From the IMG/VR virus record IMGVR_UViG_3300029448_000264, positions 1-30,046 of that record: a stretch of DNA of 30,046 nucleotides, one strand, 5' to 3'. The translations under genes were made by a program, and so were the position numbers. The notes below the pieces were generated by a model, which saw nothing but the letters and a program-made list of their open reading frames with translations, searched no databases and was not told where the DNA came from. Numbering within the stretch: the stretch's first letter is position 1; every line of letters begins with the position of its first letter. Source of the stretch: a virus. This document shows, one piece after another, positions 23,212 to 29,822 of this stretch.

Positions 23212-23303
23212 GAAACGACTATAAACCAAAAGAAGTAAACATAGAAAGGTTAAAACAATATTTGCAAAAAGCATATATAACAAAAACCAAAAAAAAGTAT
23301 TGA
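23199..23303 (+). CDS. Small basic protein, 34 aa
   Basis: ATG 23199 overlaps the connector gene by 13 bases and ends TGA at 23301-23303, inside the next promoter motif. The product is basic and helical (MGFVRNDYKPKEVNIERLKQ ... TKTKKKY). Coupled position suggests it is real; function unknown. Confidence 0.45.
   Translation: MGFVRNDYKPKEVNIERLKQYLQKAYITKTKKKY
23279..23302 (+). promoter_or_regulatory. Late-type motif AACAAA-N12-GTATTG before the fibre genes
   Basis: AACAAA (23279-23284), twelve bases, GTATTG (23297-23302), then ATATAAT and the ATG at 23310, seven bases after the element. Confidence 0.65.
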
Positions 23304-23309
23304 TATAAT

Positions 23310-23501
23310 ATGGCAAATACAATAAATTGGGGAAAAATATACTGTTCGTCTTATTGGGGTGATACCGCTAATACAACAGATGCAATTCCCGTGTTTTCCG
23401 CACCGCTTTGTTGGACGGAAGATATACTAGAGTTGTCATGTGATAGCACAAGTTTTAGTGTTGATAGCACTTCAATAACGGTTGACCAAACAAGGATTTA
23501 A
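23310..23501 (+). CDS. Small virion-type protein, 63 aa
   Basis: MANTINWGKIYCSSYWGD opens a short protein that ends in Ser/Thr/Asp repeats (STSFSVDSTSITVDQT). The NWGKIYC start is one I remember from small proteins encoded before fibre genes in Bacteroidota phages. Its ATG is 7 bases after the TATTG element. Function unknown. Confidence 0.55.
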   Translation: MANTINWGKIYCSSYWGDTANTTDAIPVFSAPLCWTEDILELSCDSTSFSVDSTSITVDQTRI

Positions 23502-23528
23502 AAAAGAATATAAAATAAAATATAAGAA

Positions 23529-23963
23529 ATGGCAAGAATAGCAATAGGAGTAGGTTCAGCACCGAACGACGGAACGGGAAGTACCCTCCGTGATTCCATG
23601 GTGTCTATAAACTCAATGACCGCTGACATTTACGGACAAAGTGGAACGGGCGATAGTTTACGTGGTTCAACCGCACTTACCGCAGCCGCTGATGTAGATG
23701 TAGATTTTGACACCGCAGCGGTTTTTACAATGACATCTAGTATTACCGTAGATTTAAACTTTACAAACGCATCAATAGGCGATGTTAAAGATATTATTGT
23801 TACGGATTCGGGCGGAACGTCCGCTTTAACTTTTGACACGGGGTCAAACACCGTCACAACAATATCGGGTACTTATAGTGCTAGTTCGGGTGCGGTTAAC
23901 TTTATACAAGTAGTTTGCACCGCTGCCAATACATTTTTCTTATCAATTTCACAAAGCGTATAA
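23529..23963 (+). CDS. Fibre/decoration-like protein, 144 aa
   Basis: The N-terminus IAIGVGSAPNDGTGSTLRDSMVSINSM is the NDGTG..LRD.M..IN motif found at the start of many phage tail-fibre and neck-appendage proteins. The remainder is Thr/Ser/Asp-rich and beta-strand-like. Probably an attachment or adaptor part of the fibre. Confidence 0.6.
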   Translation: MARIAIGVGSAPNDGTGSTLRDSMVSINSMTADIYGQSGTGDSLRGSTALTAAADVDVDFDTAAVFTMTSSITVDLNFTNASIGDVKDIIVTDSGGTSALTFDTGSNTVTTISGTYSASSGAVNFIQVVCTAANTFFLSISQSV

Positions 23964-23965
23964 TT

Positions 23966-24520
23966 ATGAAGGCATTAATAGAAAAAGACAAAATAGTTAC
24001 AATTTACCCAACACTACCTAATAGTTTTAAGGTTGGAACTACTTATATTCTTGGTGGTTCACAAAATTTATCGGATAAAAAACTTAAAGAATTAGGCATT
24101 TACGATGTTTTGCAACCTAGCTATAACCCACAAACACAAAACAAAGGCGGGTTATACTTTGATAAAAAGAAAAAGGTTGTTACTTACGAAATTACCGACA
24201 TTGATTTTTCCAAGACTTACGAAGTAGTAGATGAAGAAGGTAAAAAAACAGGCGAGGTTAAAAACACTTACAATGTAGCAGATAAAAAAACAAAACTTAT
24301 AGAAATCTTAAAAGGTAACGCTAATAAACTTTTATCATCAACAGATTGGCAAGTTGTAAGAAAGGCAGAGAGGGATATTGCTATTGATGACGATGTAAAA
24401 ACTAAAAGAGCTGAAATAATAGCTGAATATGATAAAAAGAAAAAAGAGGTAAATGCTAAAAAGAAATATGAGAATCTTTTAAGTTACGATACTACTTTTT
24501 TCCCTGTAAAACTTGATTAA
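23966..24520 (+). CDS. Probable tail fibre assembly/accessory protein, 184 aa
   Basis: I chose ATG 23966, three bases after the previous stop, over an upstream in-frame start that lies inside the preceding gene. The middle is charged (KKKKVVTYEITDIDFSKTYEVVDEEGKKTGEVK). The C-terminal LLSSTDWQVVRKAERDIAIDDDVKTKRAEII resembles the DW...R..E...KR domain of fibre assembly proteins. It overlaps the receptor-binding gene (TAATG). Confidence 0.5.
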   Translation: MKALIEKDKIVTIYPTLPNSFKVGTTYILGGSQNLSDKKLKELGIYDVLQPSYNPQTQNKGGLYFDKKKKVVTYEITDIDFSKTYEVVDEEGKKTGEVKNTYNVADKKTKLIEILKGNANKLLSSTDWQVVRKAERDIAIDDDVKTKRAEIIAEYDKKKKEVNAKKKYENLLSYDTTFFPVKLD

Positions 24521-26931
24521 TGGCTTTAGGCAAAAGACTAATACAAACAGGAGGGGCAGCAGCTTGTAATACTGAAACAACTGACATATTTGGCGATTCA
24601 AGTGGTAAGGCATTATACAGCCTTGATTATGACTCTTTTGATACAAGTGGCACCTTTAATGGTGAGCCTTACAATGGAGTTAATTTCGGCGTTTCAGGTA
24701 AAATAAACACAGGTGCAAGATTTAATGGCACGAATCAATTTATAAAATTAGGTACTGATGTTTTTAAATACACAGATGTAACTATTTCGGCTTTTATAAA
24801 TCCAAACCTATCAGATACAAATGTCAAAACAATTTTTGCAAATACAAGTTATATTAGTGGTCAAGCATTTCACGGAATTATAATAAGTGTGAGGAATGAT
24901 GGTAGTTCTGATAAAATATATGTTCAACACTACCCGTCAAGCACAGCTGTTTATTCAACAGCATCAATATCGTTAAATACTTTTACTCACATTGCTGTTT
25001 CTTATACAGGTTCACAAACAAAAATATACATAAATGGTACGTTAGATTCCACGCATTCAGCTACATTAAGTTATAGTGCAAGTCAAACGCTTACAGCTTC
25101 GTTAGGTGCTTATATTTTGCACGATTACACTTCAAATACTACCTATGACGAATTTAGTGGAACTATTGACCAAGTAAGGGTGTTTTCATCTATACTTGAT
25201 GGAACTCAAATTAGCACTTTAGCAGCAGAACAAGCTTGTGTCCATACATCTACAACTGATATAGTAGATTTCCCTGTTACAAATGCTGCTTATTACAAAT
25301 TAGACAATTCAGCAGAGGATGAAAAAGGAACTTCAAGCAGCGAAACTGACATTGAATATCGTTTTGGACGTTATGGTCAAGCTGCAATCTTTGATGGTGC
25401 AAATAGTGTTATTACAAATTCTTCTGTTGGAACTGCATTAAATGTTTCAGCTTTTACTTTTTCACTTTGGTTTAAAACTAATGTAAATGATTCGACAGAT
25501 AGAATATTAATAAGTTCATTTGATGGTAGTGGAAATGCAAGATTTTATGTTTCAGTAGTTAATAGTGGTTTAAGTGTTGTTATTTATGGTTCATCTTCTA
25601 CATATATACAAAACTTTACAAGTACAGTTGGAATTGGAAATTGGTATCACTTAGCAGTAACTCACACAGGCACAACAACAACTGTATATTTAAATGGTAC
25701 AGCAATAACACCAAGTGGCACTTCAGGTTCAGCAGTTGCTATAAAAATAGCAAGTTCTCCACAACCTTTAACATTTGGTCAACTACAAGGCAATATTGGA
25801 ACTTATCCTTTAAATGGTTCTATCGACCAAGTAAGAATATTCACATCTTCTTTAAGTGCTGCAAATGTTTTAAAACTTGCCGAAGAAAAGCCTGAAACAG
25901 ATACAAGTAATTTTAAGGCTGTATTGTATACAGGAAATGGTGCAACTCAATTTATTTCTAATGTAGGAATGGACTTGGAAACAAGTGGAGGTTTAGTTTG
26001 GGTAAAAAATAGAAGTGCAACAGGTAACCATTCTTTAATTGATAATGTAAGGGGAGTAAGCAAACCTTTAAATTCTAATGCAACAAATGCAGAACAAAAT
26101 TATGCAAATTTTACTTTAACATCATTTGAAAAAAATGGATTTTTTGTAACTGACGATTCAAATGGTCTTTATGGATGGAACGGAGCAGCTGGTGGCACTT
26201 ATGGTGGTACTACAGGTGGCTATGTTGGCTGGGTTTGGAAAGGTGGAGGGACGGCAGTTTCAAATGGTAATGGAAGTATCACAAGTTCTGTAAGTGCAAA
26301 TACTGCTGCTGGATTTTCTATTGTATCTTATACAGGTACAGGTGCAAACGCTACAATAGGTCACGGATTAACTTCAGCAGCCCCTGAACTTATTATATTT
26401 AAAAATAGAGATTCTGTTTCACATTGGGACACTTATAGCTTAGCAATTGGAGCTACTAAAAGACTACAATTAAGTGATTCAGGAGCTGCTTCAGCAAGTA
26501 ATTCAATATTCTTTAATAATACAGACCCTACTACATCTGTTTTTTCGGTTGGTTCAGGGTTACACACAAACGGAAGTGGAGATGGAATGGTTGCTTATTG
26601 TTTCCACAGCGTTTCAGGTTATCAAAAAATTTCAACTTACAGTGCTGGTTCGGTAGGTTTAAGAATTTACACTACAGATGATGGAACTTCGTCAGGCTCA
26701 AATGGGTTTAGACCAAGTTTTGTAATGATAAAAAATACAACAATTGGAAGCACAAATTGGGTTATTGTAGACAGCAAACGGCCTGATAAATGGATTTATG
26801 CAAATGAATCTGATGCTGATGCAACTGTTGCCGGTGGTGTGGTTTTACAAGACGATGGGTTTTCACTTGGTAACCAAGGAAGTTATATAAATGCATCAGG
26901 CAGCACTTACTTATATATGGCAATCAAATGA
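24520..26931 (+). CDS. Tail fibre/receptor-binding protein with two LamG domains
   Basis: 803 residues. Two concanavalin-like LamG domains at about 50-240 (HIAVSYTGSQTKIYINGTL, SGTIDQVRVFSSIL) and about 265-460 (WYHLAVTHTGTTTTVYLNGT, NGSIDQVRIFTSSL). Residues about 468-803 resemble the DUF7483-type C-terminal fibre domain of marine phages: GNGATQFISNVG, LVWVKNRSATGNHSLIDNVRG, GYVGWVWKGGG, and a GHGLTSAAPELIIFKNR repeat. It likely binds host surface glycan. Base use differs from the head and tail genes (no ACGGG), suggesting exchange. Confidence 0.8.
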   Translation: MALGKRLIQTGGAAACNTETTDIFGDSSGKALYSLDYDSFDTSGTFNGEPYNGVNFGVSGKINTGARFNGTNQFIKLGTDVFKYTDVTISAFINPNLSDTNVKTIFANTSYISGQAFHGIIISVRNDGSSDKIYVQHYPSSTAVYSTASISLNTFTHIAVSYTGSQTKIYINGTLDSTHSATLSYSASQTLTASLGAYILHDYTSNTTYDEFSGTIDQVRVFSSILDGTQISTLAAEQACVHTSTTDIVDFPVTNAAYYKLDNSAEDEKGTSSSETDIEYRFGRYGQAAIFDGANSVITNSSVGTALNVSAFTFSLWFKTNVNDSTDRILISSFDGSGNARFYVSVVNSGLSVVIYGSSSTYIQNFTSTVGIGNWYHLAVTHTGTTTTVYLNGTAITPSGTSGSAVAIKIASSPQPLTFGQLQGNIGTYPLNGSIDQVRIFTSSLSAANVLKLAEEKPETDTSNFKAVLYTGNGATQFISNVGMDLETSGGLVWVKNRSATGNHSLIDNVRGVSKPLNSNATNAEQNYANFTLTSFEKNGFFVTDDSNGLYGWNGAAGGTYGGTTGGYVGWVWKGGGTAVSNGNGSITSSVSANTAAGFSIVSYTGTGANATIGHGLTSAAPELIIFKNRDSVSHWDTYSLAIGATKRLQLSDSGAASASNSIFFNNTDPTTSVFSVGSGLHTNGSGDGMVAYCFHSVSGYQKISTYSAGSVGLRIYTTDDGTSSGSNGFRPSFVMIKNTTIGSTNWVIVDSKRPDKWIYANESDADATVAGGVVLQDDGFSLGNQGSYINASGSTYLYMAIK

Positions 26932-26932
26932 T

Positions 26933-27088
26933 ATGGATGACGGAATGAAAATATTTGGATTGTACTCAGCAAACATATTTGCTTTGGCTTTTAGTGTGTC
27001 AGAAGTAAATGGATTTTTACAAATGCTTGTTATGTCTGCTACTTTAATTTTTACAGTTATTCAAATTTATAAAGCAATAAAAAAGTAA
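26933..27088 (+). CDS. Small membrane protein of the lysis region, 51 aa
   Basis: ATG 26933 lies two bases after the receptor-binding stop codon. The protein begins MDDGMKIFGLYSANIFALAF and has one or two hydrophobic segments (8-22 and 27-46). It may be an extra holin or antiholin, or a membrane anchor. Function is inferred from position only. Confidence 0.5.
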   Translation: MDDGMKIFGLYSANIFALAFSVSEVNGFLQMLVMSATLIFTVIQIYKAIKK

Positions 27089-27090
27089 TT

Positions 27091-27204
27091 ATGTTTTTTG
27101 GTATATCATTTCGACAAAATCAAATACAAGGCATCAGAATGAATCGCATTAAAGAACGATTAGCTGCTTATTATAGACCAATCTCAAAACCTTACGACAA
27201 ATGA
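27091..27204 (+). CDS. Small basic protein, 37 aa
   Basis: ATG 27091 opens 37 codons ending TGA at 27202-27204 with an ATGA overlap onto the next gene. The product is [11 protein letters not shown] followed by a basic amphipathic helix ([22 protein letters not shown]). No family recognised; overlap and spacing support it. Confidence 0.45.
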   Translation: MFFGISFRQNQIQGIRMNRIKERLAAYYRPISKPYDK

Positions 27205-27611
27205 AACTACCTACCAATGGAGTGGCTAAAGATATAAGACATTTTGCAGGAAGCCTTTTAGTATTCTTCTTGGTTGTTTTAATATTGTTATATCTATCTA
27301 AATATCAAATTCCTCAAGAAAATGCACAGATAGTAAATACACTTATTGGAATGATTGCTGCATCAATCGCAATGGTCATAGCGAGTATCACAGGTAGAAA
27401 CCCTGATGACCTTGATGCTGCAAAGAAAAAAATAAGCAACTTAGAAACAAAAATTGATATGTTGGTTGCTTCAAAAGATATGCTTGAAGGTATGCTTATC
27501 AAAGTACAAGATGACACAATAGATAGATTGCTGCTTAAATCTACGTTAGACCACGATGACTGCAAAAGCGGAAAGTGTGGATGTAAAAACAAATGCAAAG
27601 ATGAGTCTTAA
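27201..27611 (+). CDS. Membrane protein with coiled coil and cysteine-rich tail
   Basis: 136 residues: a basic N-terminus, a membrane segment at 17-33 ([15 protein letters not shown]), a second at 44-64 ([21 protein letters not shown]), a coiled coil at about 70-115 and a tail with C123, C128, C130 and C134 ([11 protein letters not shown]). It ends 11 bases inside the M15 peptidase gene. It may be a holin or a spanin-like part of the lysis set; the Cys tail could bind metal. Confidence 0.55.
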   Translation: MKLPTNGVAKDIRHFAGSLLVFFLVVLILLYLSKYQIPQENAQIVNTLIGMIAASIAMVIASITGRNPDDLDAAKKKISNLETKIDMLVASKDMLEGMLIKVQDDTIDRLLLKSTLDHDDCKSGKCGCKNKCKDES

Positions 27612-27981
27612 ACACTTTCAATATGAAGAATTTGACTCTCCAGATTTGCCTAACTCTGGTGCTACTAATATGGATAGGAACTTCCTTTCGATGCTCGATG
27701 ATGCAAGAGGGATTGCTGGTATACCCTTCAAGATTTCTTCTGGATACCGAACAGATAAATACAATCAATCGCTTAGTGCAAGAGGATATTCAGCGAGTCC
27801 AAACTCAAGCCATCTTAAAGGAGAGGCAGCAGATATTGTCTGCAAAAACTCAGCAGATAGATGGACTATCCTTACAGCCTTACAAAAAGCAGGGCTCCGT
27901 AGGATTGGGATTGCCTCCTCATTTATCCATGTCGACTCAAGCGACTTATGGAAATCTTCGCCTGTTATATGGACTTACTAA
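27601..27981 (+). CDS. Peptidase M15-family endolysin
   Basis: 126 residues from ATG 27601. Zinc and catalytic motifs: SGYRTDKYN (47-55), [11 protein letters not shown] with H71 and D78, and FIHVDSS with H110 and D112, the pattern of peptidase M15_3 (D-Ala-D-Ala type peptidases). It should cut peptide bonds in peptidoglycan for host lysis. No signal peptide is visible, so a holin would let it reach the wall; a 3TM holin gene follows. Confidence 0.87.
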   Translation: MSLKHFQYEEFDSPDLPNSGATNMDRNFLSMLDDARGIAGIPFKISSGYRTDKYNQSLSARGYSASPNSSHLKGEAADIVCKNSADRWTILTALQKAGLRRIGIASSFIHVDSSDLWKSSPVIWTY

Positions 27982-28007
27982 AACTGATACAGTAGGAAGC
28001 ACTCTCA

Positions 28008-28385
28008 ATGATTAAAACAATACTCAGCTTACTCACAGGAAGAAATAAAGGCAAGTCAGCTATTGGAGGTCTTGCAATAGAACTAAGAGAAGCTATAAAA
28101 GGAAAAGAACTTGACCCAAATGCAATACTTGAAATACAAGCTAAGATTAATGAAATTGAAGCACAACACAGAAACTTATTTGTTAGTGGTTGGCGTCCTT
28201 CTGTTGGGTGGGTATGCTCTCTTGCATTTGCTTATCACTTTGTTGCCTTTCCAATTATTAAAACTATATATCCAGATACTGAATTTCCTGTATTAGAAAC
28301 AGAACCTTTATTTACTGTTCTAATGGGTATGTTAGGTTTAGGTGGTCTAAGGACTTATGAGAAAATAAAAGATAAAACAAAATGA
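28008..28385 (+). CDS. Holin, 3TM family
   Basis: 125 residues. A helical N-terminal half (LAIELREAIKGKELDPNAILEIQAKINEIEAQ) precedes the GWRPSVGW signature (61-68), then hydrophobic segments at about 67-87 (VCSLAFAYHFVAFPIIKTIY) and 98-113 (LETEPLFTVLMGMLGLGG), ending in a basic tail. This is the layout of the 3TM holins. It controls access of the M15 endolysin to the wall and the time of lysis. Confidence 0.82.
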   Translation: MIKTILSLLTGRNKGKSAIGGLAIELREAIKGKELDPNAILEIQAKINEIEAQHRNLFVSGWRPSVGWVCSLAFAYHFVAFPIIKTIYPDTEFPVLETEPLFTVLMGMLGLGGLRTYEKIKDKTK

Positions 28386-28459
28386 TTTGTCCACATTGCG
28401 TAGCGGTTTGTTTAGTTGGTTGTGTTGTATTAGCTAAAAAGTTATGGCAAAACAAATAA
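28382..28459 (+). CDS. Tiny CxxC membrane peptide, 25 aa
   Basis: ATG 28382 overlaps the holin stop (ATGA) and encodes MICPHCVAVCLVGCVVLAKK with a CPHC motif and a hydrophobic core, ending TAA at 28457-28459. It overlaps the next gene by 16 bases. It might be a redox or metal-binding membrane peptide, or chance; the coupling favours expression. Confidence 0.4.
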   Translation: MICPHCVAVCLVGCVVLAKKLWQNK

Positions 28460-28581
28460 TAGCTAATTATTACAAAAAGCCGAAAAGAAAGCGTAAAGGC
28501 ATACACGCTAAAAGTAAATCAAGTATGCTAAAATCAAGTAAATTATACAAAAAGAAATATAACGGACAAGGTAAAAATTAG
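28444..28581 (+). CDS. Small very basic protein, 45 aa
   Basis: ATG 28444 opens 45 codons ending TAG at 28579-28581. The product, with KKPKRKRKGIHAKSKSS and KLYKKKYNGQGK, resembles a small basic protein I remember from several flavobacterial phages. Its charge suggests nucleic-acid binding. It is the last gene before the early promoter. Confidence 0.55.
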   Translation: MAKQIIANYYKKPKRKRKGIHAKSKSSMLKSSKLYKKKYNGQGKN

Positions 28582-28597
28582 TAGTTTTTAACTAAAA

Positions 28598-28629
28598 CTT
28601 GAAATTGTCTAAAAAAAAAACTACCTTTG
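28598..28629 (+). promoter_or_regulatory. Early host-type promoter
   Basis: CTTG at 28598-28601, 20 bases, then TACCTTTG at 28622-28629, a full match to TAnnTTTG. Transcription would start near 28635 and lead into the gene at 28673. The 91-base gap also holds a short A/T hairpin without a T-run. Confidence 0.7.
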
Positions 28630-28672
28630 GCGGGTTAGTGGGATATAATGTTTAACTATTAATTATTTTACT

Positions 28673-28915
28673 ATGAATGAAGATTTAACTATAAGAAATT
28701 TAGCACAAAAAATTGCTAAAGATTTTGCACTAAGTATTAAAGAACGTACCGATTTATTACTAGAACTAGATGCAAACCAATATACTAATTTAGGTATAGA
28801 TTCTACAAAAACCGAAAAAACTAAAGTTAAGTCTGATAGTAAATTCTTGTATAAGCAAATAAAAGGTATTGATGAACGTACGGGTAAAATGCTATTGAAC
28901 CACATGGACATATAA
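28673..28915 (+). CDS. Hypothetical early protein, 80 aa
   Basis: First gene after the early promoter. Helical and charged: LTIRNLAQKIAKDFALSIKERTDLLLEL, then a Lys-rich middle (KTEKTKVKSDSKFLYKQIKG). No family recognised; the N-terminal helices could form a small DNA-binding or adaptor domain. As first early gene it may act on the host; that is inference. Confidence 0.6.
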   Translation: MNEDLTIRNLAQKIAKDFALSIKERTDLLLELDANQYTNLGIDSTKTEKTKVKSDSKFLYKQIKGIDERTGKMLLNHMDI

Positions 28916-28919
28916 TCCA

Positions 28920-29312
28920 ATGCCTAAAACTGCAAAAAAACCAACACGTAGTAAATTAATTAAAAAGCTAGACGTAGTATTTAGTCAATATATAAGATTA
29001 AGTAATGCGGATAGTAAAGGTATGTGTACGTGTGTTACTTGCAATAAACAATTTCATTGGAAAAACATACAAGCGGGTCATTTTATGTCACGTAAACACT
29101 ATTCGACTAGGTGGAACGAAAACAACGTAAAACCACAGTGTGTTGGTTGCAATATGTTCAAAAGCGGTGAGCAATATAAATATTCACTTTTTCTTGGTTC
29201 GGAACTTGCAAATGATTTATATTTGAAAAGTAAGGAATTAGTTAAGTTTACTAGTCAAGACATACAGGATATGATTGACAATTACAATTCTAAACTTAAA
29301 TTACTTATTTGA
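28920..29312 (+). CDS. ninG: NinG/Rap-like recombination nuclease
   Basis: 130 residues. Cysteines C38-x2-C41 and C74-x2-C77 with AGHFMSRKHYSTRWNENNV (H54, H60) and a CNMFKSGEQYKY segment form the zinc-HNH fold typical of lambda NinG/Rap proteins. These enzymes cut branched DNA in recombination with RecE/Red-type exonucleases. It is shorter than lambda NinG (about 200 aa) and lies 4 bases after the preceding gene. A terminator follows. Confidence 0.78.
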   Translation: MPKTAKKPTRSKLIKKLDVVFSQYIRLSNADSKGMCTCVTCNKQFHWKNIQAGHFMSRKHYSTRWNENNVKPQCVGCNMFKSGEQYKYSLFLGSELANDLYLKSKELVKFTSQDIQDMIDNYNSKLKLLI

Positions 29313-29337
29313 AGTTTTATTGTTTTATGTGTGTAAA

Positions 29338-29363
29338 GGGTGGTTTCGGCTACCCTTTTTTTT
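29338..29363 (+). terminator. Intrinsic terminator after the NinG-like gene
   Basis: GGGTGGT (29338-29344), loop TTCG (29345-29348), GCTACCC (29349-29355), including G-U pairs, then eight T. Same UUCG loop type as the terminator at 190. Confidence 0.9.
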
Positions 29364-29388
29364 GTTAAATATTTTTTTATTAACTTAG
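29357..29388 (+). promoter_or_regulatory. Weak host-type promoter candidate
   Basis: TTTT (29357-29360), 20 bases, TAACTTAG (29381-29388, one mismatch to TAnnTTTG), just before the ATG at 29393. It overlaps the terminator T-run, and the upstream element is poor, so this is tentative. Confidence 0.3.
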
Positions 29389-29392
29389 TCGC

Positions 29393-29524
29393 ATGAAACA
29401 CAATACAATAGTAGAACTTCAGGGCGAGGTCTTGGAACTACAAGAGGAAAACAGACAACTTAAAAATCAATTAAACATTCAAAACGGTATTCGATATGGA
29501 CAAGACACAACTTTACATAATTAG
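29393..29524 (+). CDS. Small coiled-coil protein, 43 aa
   Basis: ATG 29393 opens 43 codons ending TAG at 29522-29524. The first 30 residues form a leucine-zipper-like heptad series (VELQGEVLELQEENRQLKNQL). It overlaps the next gene by 29 bases. Probably an oligomerising or regulatory peptide. Confidence 0.5.
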   Translation: MKHNTIVELQGEVLELQEENRQLKNQLNIQNGIRYGQDTTLHN

Positions 29525-29819
29525 ACAAAGTTCCCTTAATAGGGCAACGGACTTGTATTCTAAAAAGGACGCTTGGAACGAAGAACAAATTATTGAAACC
29601 GCAAAGGTGTTTGAACAATATGTATTAGGTGGCGAACAATTAAATAGTTTACCCGAAATACCAAAGGTTGCAGACCCTGACAAAAAGTGGCTAAATAAAA
29701 ATACACCCGACTTTAACGTAGCAATAGAATTTATAAAAAAAGGTTATGCGGTTAAGGATATAAGAAACAAATACAAAGTGAGTAAAGAGGTAGAACAAGA
29801 ATTAAATAAGATAAATTAA
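29496..29819 (+). CDS. Hypothetical protein upstream of the SSB-like gene, 107 aa
   Basis: The N-terminus MDKTQLYIIRQSSLNRATDLY and EEQIIETAKVFEQYVLGG recall a protein found before SSB-like genes in flavobacterial phages. Residues about 75-107 (AIEFIKKGYAVKDIRNKYKVSKEVEQELN) look like a helix-turn-helix. It ends 3 bases before the SSB ATG, so the two are co-expressed. Function unknown. Confidence 0.6.
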   Translation: MDKTQLYIIRQSSLNRATDLYSKKDAWNEEQIIETAKVFEQYVLGGEQLNSLPEIPKVADPDKKWLNKNTPDFNVAIEFIKKGYAVKDIRNKYKVSKEVEQELNKIN

Positions 29820-29822
29820 GAT

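Noticed and set aside
27623-28015. 130-codon + strand frame overlapping the endolysin
   Set aside because: The other frame has all M15 peptidase motifs in order; this one has none and is a frame shadow.
28583-28600. Hairpin AGTTTT-TAACT-AAAACT as terminator after the last lysis-region gene
   Set aside because: The stem is only A/T-rich with one G-C pair and no T-run follows, so it is unlikely to terminate transcription.
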